This document shows, piece after piece, positions 58,958-64,000 of a stretch of 64,000 bases of DNA. The stretch covers positions 3,844,001-3,908,000 of the forward strand of contig NZ_CP097289.1 of NCBI RefSeq assembly GCF_023498005.1. Reading direction: 5' to 3'. The position numbers and the translations under genes were made by a program. The stretch is from Streptomyces durmitorensis. Lineage in GTDB: Bacteria > Actinomycetota > Actinomycetes > Streptomycetales > Streptomycetaceae. The notes under the pieces were generated by a model. It ran no database searches. It saw only the letters and a program-made list of their open reading frames with translations, and was not told where the DNA came from. Each line of letters starts with the position of its first letter. Positions within the stretch are counted from its first letter, which is position 1.

Positions 58958-59890
58958 TCAGACCGCTACCGGCTCGCGCTCGGCCGCGTCGGCCTCGGCG
59001 ACGACGCCCGCGACGCGGCGCAGCTTCTTCATCGGGCCGAGCTCCGACTCGTAGACCTTCTTGACGCCGTCACCGAGGGAGGCCTCGATGGTGCGGATGT
59101 CGCGGACGAGGCGGGTCAGGCCCTGCGGCTCGACCGACGCGGCCTGGTCCGAGCCCCACATGGCGCGGTCGAGCGTGATGTGGCGCTCGACGAACGTGGC
59201 GCCGAGCGCGACCGCGGCGAGCGTGGTCTGCAGGCCCGTCTCGTGGCCGGAGTAGCCGATCGGGACGTTCGGGTACTCCTGCTGGAGGGTGTTGATGACG
59301 CGGAGGTTGAGCTCCTCGGCCTGCGCCGGGTACGTCGACGTGGCGTGGCACATCAGGATGTTGTCCGAGCCGAGGACCTCGACCGCGTGGCGGATCTGCT
59401 TCGGGGTCGACATGCCGGTCGAGAGGATGACCGTGCGGCCCGTGGCGCGCAGGGCGCGAAGCAGCTCGTCGTCGGTGAGCGACGCGGAGGCGACCTTGTG
59501 GGCCGGGAGGTCGAACTTCTCCAGGAAGGCGACGGCCTCGGTGTCCCACGGGGACGCGAACCAGTCGATGCCGCGCTTCTTGCAGTGCTCGGTGATGGCC
59601 TGGTACTCGGACTCGCCGAACTCCACGCGGTGGCGGTAGTCGATGTACGTCATCCGGCCCCAGGGGGTGTCGCGCTCGATGTCCCACTGGTCGCGCGGGG
59701 TGCAGATCTCCGGGGTGCGCTTCTGGAACTTGACCGCGTCGCAGCCGGCGTCGGCGGCCACGTCGATCAGGGCGAGGGCGTTGTCGAGCTCGCCGTTGTG
59801 GTTGATGCCGATCTCACCGGTGATGTAGACGGGGTGGCCGGGACCGGCGGTCTTCGAACCGAAGGTGCGCAGACGGGAGTTGGAGCTCAT
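58958..59890 (-). CDS. neuB: N-acetylneuraminate synthase-like (NeuB) nonulosonate synthase
   Basis: Condenses phosphoenolpyruvate with a hexose or hexosamine derivative to a nine-carbon 2-keto acid. The 310-residue TIM barrel has VYITGEIGINHNGELDNALA, AGCDAVKFQKRTP, FASPWDTEAVAFLEKFDLPA, TVILSTGMSTPKQIRHAVEV, LMCHATSTYPAQAEELNLRV and IGYSGHETG. It lacks the C-terminal antifreeze/SAF domain found in most NeuB proteins (usually near 345 residues). In S. coelicolor the equivalent gene serves a Kdn-containing teichulosonic acid, so Kdn rather than sialic acid may be the product. The ATG at 59890 has AAGGAAAG upstream; 14 bp separate it from the CMP-transferase gene. Confidence 0.92.
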   Translation of the reverse strand: MSSNSRLRTFGSKTAGPGHPVYITGEIGINHNGELDNALALIDVAADAGCDAVKFQKRTPEICTPRDQWDIERDTPWGRMTYIDYRHRVEFGESEYQAITEHCKKRGIDWFASPWDTEAVAFLEKFDLPAHKVASASLTDDELLRALRATGRTVILSTGMSTPKQIRHAVEVLGSDNILMCHATSTYPAQAEELNLRVINTLQQEYPNVPIGYSGHETGLQTTLAAVALGATFVERHITLDRAMWGSDQAASVEPQGLTRLVRDIRTIEASLGDGVKKVYESELGPMKKLRRVAGVVAEADAAEREPVAV

Positions 59891-59904
59891 GGCAGGAACT
59901 TTCC

Positions 59905-61191
59905 TTACTTGTTGAGGGAGGGGCCGAGGATCCATGCGGCGATCTCTCGGATCGCGCCGTCACCACCGGGGAGAGCGGTGACCGCGCGTGCGGCGCCGCG
60001 TACGACGTCGTGGGCGCTCGCGACCGCCACCGGCCAGCCGACGAGGCCGAAGCAGGGGAGGTCGTTGACGTCGTTTCCGACGTAGAGCACGCGCTCGGGA
60101 GCGATGCCCTGCTCCTCGCACCACTGCTTGAGTGCGAGGTCCTTGCGGTCGATGCCGTGCAGGACGGGAAGCTTGAGCTTCCGGGCCCGCGCGGCGACGA
60201 CCGGGTTCTGTTCCGTGGACAGGATCAGCAGCGGGATCCCCGCATCACGCAGGGCCGCGATGCCGAGGCCGTCCCCGCGGTGCACGGAGACGAACTCCCG
60301 TCCTTCGGAGTCGATCAGCACCCTGTCGTCGGTCTGGGTGCCGTCGAAGTCGAGTACGACCGCGTCGATGTCGTCGCGGGTCGGAAGGGCGTCGGCCCGG
60401 CCGCCGTCGAACAGCGGGGCGAGCGCGCGGGCGCGGGCGAGGTCGTGCGGATCGTCGACCTCAAGGACGCGCGCCGGGTCGGTCCGTACGAGCTCGGTGC
60501 GCCCGAAGAAGCGGTGCTTGTGCTCGCGGAACCCGGCCACGTCCATGGCGTAGACCGCGCCGGTCTCCAGGAGGTCCTGGGGGCGGTCCTGGCGGCGCGG
60601 GCGGAAGGACTTGTCGTGGTTGACGCCGTAACCGCCGTCGGTGGCGGTGGAGTTGGCGACCTTCGTGGTGCCGCCCACCTCGCCGGTGCGCCGCGCGTCC
60701 AGGGCCGCGGGCTCGTCGTCGGCGTCGCGCCACACGAAGCCGTGGAAGGGGGCCACGGTCAGCGCCGTGTCCGCGCCGCCGTCGATGATCGAGCCGACCA
60801 CGCCGTCGACGTCCTCGCGGACGATGAAGGGGCTGGTGCACTGCACGAGCAGGACGACGTCCACGGCCGTGCCGTGCAGCGACTCGTGCGCGTCCATCGC
60901 GTGCAGGACGGCCGCCTCGCTGGTCGCGGTGTCCCCCGCGATCGCCGCGGGCCGCAGGACCACCTCGGCGCCGGCCGAGCGCGCGGCCTCGGCGATCACG
61001 TGGTCGTCCGTGGAGACGACGACGTCCGTGACGAGCCGCGCGGCCAGGCACTCGCGGATGGCGCGCGCCACCAGGGGCACACCGCCGACCGGGGCGAGGT
61101 TCTTGGCGGGCACGCCCTTGGAGCCGCCGCGGGCCGGGATGACGGCGAGGACGCGGTGTGCGGGCGCGCTTCCTGGGGCGGGGTGGGACAT
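59905..61191 (-). CDS. neuA: CMP-nonulosonate cytidylyltransferase fused to HAD phosphatase
   Basis: A 428-residue fusion. Residues 1-235 are an acylneuraminate cytidylyltransferase (VLAVIPARGGSKGVPAKNLA, VVSTDDHVIAEAARSAGAEV, LLVQCTSPFIVREDVDGVVG). Residues about 270-428 are a KdsC-like HAD phosphatase (VVLDFDGTQTDDRVLIDSEG, FVSVHRGDGLGIAALRDAGI, LYVGNDVNDLPCFG). The phosphatase could remove the phosphate of a nonulosonate-9-phosphate made by NeuB, before CTP activation by the first domain. The ATG at 61191 follows AAGGAGCC. The order CMP-transferase-NeuB with 14 bp between is operonic. Confidence 0.92.
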   Translation of the reverse strand: MSHPAPGSAPAHRVLAVIPARGGSKGVPAKNLAPVGGVPLVARAIRECLAARLVTDVVVSTDDHVIAEAARSAGAEVVLRPAAIAGDTATSEAAVLHAMDAHESLHGTAVDVVLLVQCTSPFIVREDVDGVVGSIIDGGADTALTVAPFHGFVWRDADDEPAALDARRTGEVGGTTKVANSTATDGGYGVNHDKSFRPRRQDRPQDLLETGAVYAMDVAGFREHKHRFFGRTELVRTDPARVLEVDDPHDLARARALAPLFDGGRADALPTRDDIDAVVLDFDGTQTDDRVLIDSEGREFVSVHRGDGLGIAALRDAGIPLLILSTEQNPVVAARARKLKLPVLHGIDRKDLALKQWCEEQGIAPERVLYVGNDVNDLPCFGLVGWPVAVASAHDVVRGAARAVTALPGGDGAIREIAAWILGPSLNK

Positions 61192-61235
61192 GGGGGCTCC
61201 TTGAGTGGGGTGGGGGATCACGGCTCGCCCGGGGT

Positions 61236-62543
61236 TCACAGCTCGCCCATCCGCCGGATGACGGGGGCCACGCGCTGCACCCCGTGCCGGTAGGCGCCGC
61301 GCGCCGCGCTGCGGACGGCCTGGCGCACCGGGCCCGGCTCGCGGTCCGCGGCGGGCGCGCCGGGCAGCGGGGTGCCGTCCGGGCCGAGGTGGTGGCGGGC
61401 CAGGATGCCGGGGAGGTAGCCGGGGGCGGTGAGGAGGCTGTAGTACGGGGCGACGGGCGGCAGTTGAGGCTGTGCGAGGAGGCTCGCGACGCGCTCACGA
61501 GCCGCGTCGAAGGCCGTCTCGTACGTCCCGTCGGGCGCGACGCCCTGCCGTGCGACCCACTCCGGAGCGGCCTCGGGGCTGTACCCCGCGTCGATCTCGT
61601 CCCAGGACGCCAGGCATCCGGAGCCGATGAAGTGGTGGTTGCCGAGCGCCTCGCGCACCCCGAGGTCGGTGAGGACCGCGGTGGGGATGCGGCGGTGCAG
61701 GGATTCGAGCGCGGCGGTGGAGCTGACCGTGACGAGCAGGTCGGTGCGGTCGAGGACCTCGCCCATGTTCCCGTACACGAGGCGGCAGTTGGGCGGCAGG
61801 TCCTCGCCCTTGGCGAGCTTCTGGTAGGGCAGTTCCTCGATGTGCGTGGTGTGTTCGCCGGGCTTGCTGCGCAGCTTGATCAGGACCTCGCGGTCCGGGT
61901 GCAGGCGTGCGTGCTTGACCATGCGGCTCAGCAGGTACGTGCGGTGCGCGCGGCTGTCGGGCACGGAGGGCTGCGCGGCGAAGACGACCGTGTAGGGGTC
62001 GTTCCTCTCGTACGCCGCGCCGCCGAGGAACGGCAGCGCGCTCTCCACTACGCCCGACGCGTCGGCGCCCACTCCCTCGTACACGGCGCGGAAACGCTCC
62101 GCGTCCTGCCGGGAGTTGGCGAGGACGACGTCCGCGCCGTGCCGCAGGAGCAGGCCGTCGGCGAGCTTCTCGTAGACGACGCCGACATAGCCGGTGACGA
62201 TCACGGGACGCCGCTTCGAGGCCGCGGTCATACGGGCCAGGCCGTGCAGCACCGCCTGGACCGCGCCGCCCACGAGGGCGAGCACGATCACGTCGGGTGC
62301 TTCGCGCTCCACCTCGCGCAGGAACTCGACCGCGGTGACCTCACGGAGCGAGTCCGCGCGCACCCCGACCTCTTCGAGCTGGCGGACGGTGGGCGTGGCC
62401 CGGCCCCTGAGGAGGCGTCCGTCGAGGCGTGTGTCCGCTCCCTCACCCGCGAGGCGGCCCGCGGTGAGCGCACCCCATTTCCACCGGGTGTCGGAGTCGG
62501 CGAGCACGGTGATCCGTGTCGTCCCGCTGTTGCTTACTGGCAC
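61236..62543 (-). CDS. DUF6716-type putative glycosyltransferase
   Basis: A 435-residue protein of the DUF6716 group: TTRITVLADSDTRWKWGALT at the N-terminus, VIVLALVGGAVQAVLHGLAR, VIVTGYVGVVYEKLADGLLL, VVFAAQPSVPDSRAHRTYLL, and LVTVSSTAALESLHRRIPTA. The fold looks like GT-B glycosyltransferases or CDP-glycerol transferase relatives. It heads the minus-strand wall-polymer operon, 44 bp before the CMP-transferase gene. The GTG at 62543 is used because it directly precedes the first strand; no ribosome site is visible, so the mRNA may be leaderless. It is divergent from the GT2 gene. Confidence 0.8.
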   Translation of the reverse strand: MPVSNSGTTRITVLADSDTRWKWGALTAGRLAGEGADTRLDGRLLRGRATPTVRQLEEVGVRADSLREVTAVEFLREVEREAPDVIVLALVGGAVQAVLHGLARMTAASKRRPVIVTGYVGVVYEKLADGLLLRHGADVVLANSRQDAERFRAVYEGVGADASGVVESALPFLGGAAYERNDPYTVVFAAQPSVPDSRAHRTYLLSRMVKHARLHPDREVLIKLRSKPGEHTTHIEELPYQKLAKGEDLPPNCRLVYGNMGEVLDRTDLLVTVSSTAALESLHRRIPTAVLTDLGVREALGNHHFIGSGCLASWDEIDAGYSPEAAPEWVARQGVAPDGTYETAFDAARERVASLLAQPQLPPVAPYYSLLTAPGYLPGILARHHLGPDGTPLPGAPAADREPGPVRQAVRSAARGAYRHGVQRVAPVIRRMGEL

Positions 62544-62741
62544 AGGAAGGACGCTAGGAAGGCATTGAGATTGGCGGCCCAACTCAGGTGCAACAAACGG
62601 TTAACAGCACGCCGACGAATGGCGAATCAGCCCGGGAAACCGCCGATGGGCAGGCGGGTTAACCATTCCGCCATGCGTCGTTCACCTGACATCTCACCTT
62701 CGGCCAAGACGAATGCCGGGCCGACACCTAACGTCACCCAC

Positions 62742-63719
62742 GTGGTTAAGCTCTCCGTCATCGTGCCGTTCTACAACGTGCAGCAATACGCGCCCGACAC
62801 CTTGAAGAGTCTGCGAGCGAACGCACGCGAAGACTTCGAATTCATTCTCGTCGACGACTGTTCGAAGGACGAGACTCCAGAGATCCTGGAGCGTGCCGCG
62901 CGCGAACTGCCCGGCGCCGTCCATCTCAGACATGAGACGAACGGCGGTCTGGCGACCGCCCGCAACACGGGCCTTGACGCGGCGCGCGGCGAGTACCTCA
63001 CCTTCCTGGACGGTGACGACTGGCTCGCCCCCGGTTATTACGCGCAACTCGTGGCGTCCATCGAGCAGTTGGGCTGCGACTTCGTGCGTACCGACCATGT
63101 GCAGTGCACCGCTCGGGCCCGCTCCGTCCACCGTGTCCCGCACGGCAGGCGCGGCGTCGTCATGCCGCCGCGGGACGTCATCCTGCCCGCCGACCGGTCG
63201 ACGTCCGTCGACTACGCCTACGCCTGGGCGGGCATCTACCACCGTCGCCTGGCCGACCAGGGCCTGCTCCACTTCACGGACGGTCTGCGCACCGCGGAGG
63301 ACCGGCCGTGGATCTGGCGCCTGCACCGCGAGGCGGAATCCTTCGCCGCGGTGGGTCTGCTCGGCGTTTTCTACCGGCGCGGGGTCGCGTCGTCACTGAC
63401 GCAGATCGGTGACGTACGACAGCTCGATTTCATCCGTGCATTCGACCAGGTGGTCCGGGAAACGGCTCAGGACCGCGATGCGGACAAACTCCTGCCGAAG
63501 GCCGTCCGTACTTACTGCGCGATCATTTCCCACCATCTGGGATCCATCGAAAGGTTCGAGCCACAAGTGGCGCGGAAATTGAAGTCGCTGAGTGCGGCAG
63601 CCCTGAAGCGGATGCCGCAGGGCGTTCTCGACGACGCCCTCGACTCCATGGACATACAGCGGGCGACGCGCCTTCGCCGGCTGCGCCGGCGCCCGGTGTC
63701 GGCGGAGGTGGCCGCGTAA
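62742..63719 (+). CDS. family 2 glycosyltransferase
   Basis: A 325-residue GT2 enzyme of the GT-A fold. KLSVIVPFYNVQQYAPDTLK opens the chain, FEFILVDDCSKDETPEIL holds the nucleotide-binding Asp pair, GGLATARNTGLDAARGEYLT leads to FLDGDDWLAP with the metal-binding D-x-D, and LRTAEDRPWIWRLHREAESF holds the likely catalytic E-D-R. The C-terminal 60 residues are basic and may contact the membrane or polymer. The GTG at 62742 gives the strand directly; an in-frame ATG at 62673 would add 23 polar residues, and neither has a clear ribosome site. Its stop overlaps the next start (TAATG). Confidence 0.9.
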   Translation: MVKLSVIVPFYNVQQYAPDTLKSLRANAREDFEFILVDDCSKDETPEILERAARELPGAVHLRHETNGGLATARNTGLDAARGEYLTFLDGDDWLAPGYYAQLVASIEQLGCDFVRTDHVQCTARARSVHRVPHGRRGVVMPPRDVILPADRSTSVDYAYAWAGIYHRRLADQGLLHFTDGLRTAEDRPWIWRLHREAESFAAVGLLGVFYRRGVASSLTQIGDVRQLDFIRAFDQVVRETAQDRDADKLLPKAVRTYCAIISHHLGSIERFEPQVARKLKSLSAAALKRMPQGVLDDALDSMDIQRATRLRRLRRRPVSAEVAA

Positions 63720-64000
63720 TGGCGACGACGCAGATCTTCATGGCGTCCACGCTGTACGGCACCGCGACGCTCGCCGCCGCGATCGACGCCGACCGCTTCG
63801 GTCCCGCCGACCGGCGGCTGCTGCTCGTCAGCAACAACGCGGCGACCCCGGAGACGACGGTCGCCGTGGACGAGATGCCGGGCTTCGAGCGCCTGCGGGA
63901 CCGCTTCGACGACGTACGTTCCTGGAACGAGGCCATCTCCCCTTTTCACCCGGGCGGCTGGGCCCCCCGGGCGGACGACATCCCGATGTGGGAGCGGTAC
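63719..64000 (+). CDS. polysialyltransferase-like protein, 5' part
   Basis: The first 94 codons run off the right edge. The product begins MATTQIFMASTLYGTATLAA and continues with LLLVSNNAATPETTVAVDEM and FDDVRSWNEAISPFHPGGWA. It resembles the start of POLYST/alpha-2,8-polysialyltransferase-type bacterial proteins and is a distant paralogue of the protein encoded at 57764. The ATG overlaps the TAA of the GT2 gene by one base, so the two are translationally coupled. It probably extends the nonulosonic-acid-bearing wall polymer. Confidence 0.72.
   Translation, partial: MATTQIFMASTLYGTATLAAAIDADRFGPADRRLLLVSNNAATPETTVAVDEMPGFERLRDRFDDVRSWNEAISPFHPGGWAPRADDIPMWERY

Noticed and set aside
62644..62672. 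Further copy of the dispersed intergenic repeat before the GT2 gene
   Set aside because: Shares GATGGGCAGGCGGG and ATTCCGCC but lacks the central core; too weak to call.
1..64000. tRNA or rRNA genes
   Set aside because: No cloverleaf with GTTC-A-A-x-C arms or conserved rRNA segments was noticed in any gene-free stretch; a tRNAscan run would settle it.

Overview
The window is high-GC actinobacterial chromosome, almost certainly Streptomyces. Evidence: GC-rich third codon positions, frequent GTG starts, recognisable Streptomyces genes (afsQ1-afsQ2-sigQ, accA2-pccB-accE, a LAXTG sortase substrate), and a gene order that, from memory, follows the S. coelicolor SCO4880-SCO4933 region. No rRNA or tRNA gene, CRISPR array, intact insertion sequence or origin was seen.

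Layout. 1-5.9 kb: an edge fragment, a sortase substrate, the scar of a deleted MFS/TetR pair, a PepSY lipoprotein, histidine ammonia-lyase (hutH), a GGDEF protein and an enoyl-CoA hydratase. 5.9-18.5 kb: adenylate cyclase (cya), a repeat-rich gap, then acyl-CoA carboxylation genes (biotin ligase birA, carboxyltransferase beta pccB, epsilon accE, biotin carrier/carboxylase accA2) with maf, a tiny membrane protein, TetR and DeoR regulators and an LpdA-type flavoprotein. 18.6-28.4 kb: purine nucleoside phosphorylase, a phosphopentomutase-type mutase, a GT-C-like membrane protein, deoC and two ALDH-family genes, with repeat-rich gaps. 28.4-44.1 kb: a TetR/FMN-reductase/MFS set, uridine kinase, sigQ-afsQ1-afsQ2-lipoprotein, adenosine deaminase, an unusual alpha/beta hydrolase, STAS and ECF sigma genes, and an MFS/LysR pair. 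44.1-47.7 kb: a small island with less extreme GC and many tiny genes (DUF6879, XRE-DUF5753 and GntR). 47.7-56.3 kb: deoA, cdd, a nucleoside ABC transporter and two BMP lipoproteins. 56.3-64 kb: an M20 amidohydrolase and the start of a nonulosonic-acid glycopolymer cluster (neuB, CMP-transferase/HAD fusion, polysialyltransferase-like and other glycosyltransferases).

How the genes work together. Nucleoside salvage is the dominant theme. BMP lipoproteins and the ABC transporter import nucleosides; Add and Cdd deaminate them; PNP and DeoA phosphorolyse them; the mutase and DeoC convert deoxyribose-1-P to glyceraldehyde-3-P and acetaldehyde; the ALDH next to deoC can oxidise the acetaldehyde. A 12-bp palindrome, CTACGCGCGTAG, exact or with one or two changes, lies upstream of seven of these units spread over about 38 kb. 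It looks like the operator of one local regulon, possibly controlled by the DeoR-family gene at 15.3-16.3 kb. This is the most coherent system in the window.

Other notable signals: a nucleoside-transporter ATPase whose only well-placed start is AUC; dispersed and tandem intergenic repeats around cya, PNP and deoC; a 20-copy 9-bp minisatellite; and, in the island, two promoters carrying the same GCAATCG direct repeat.
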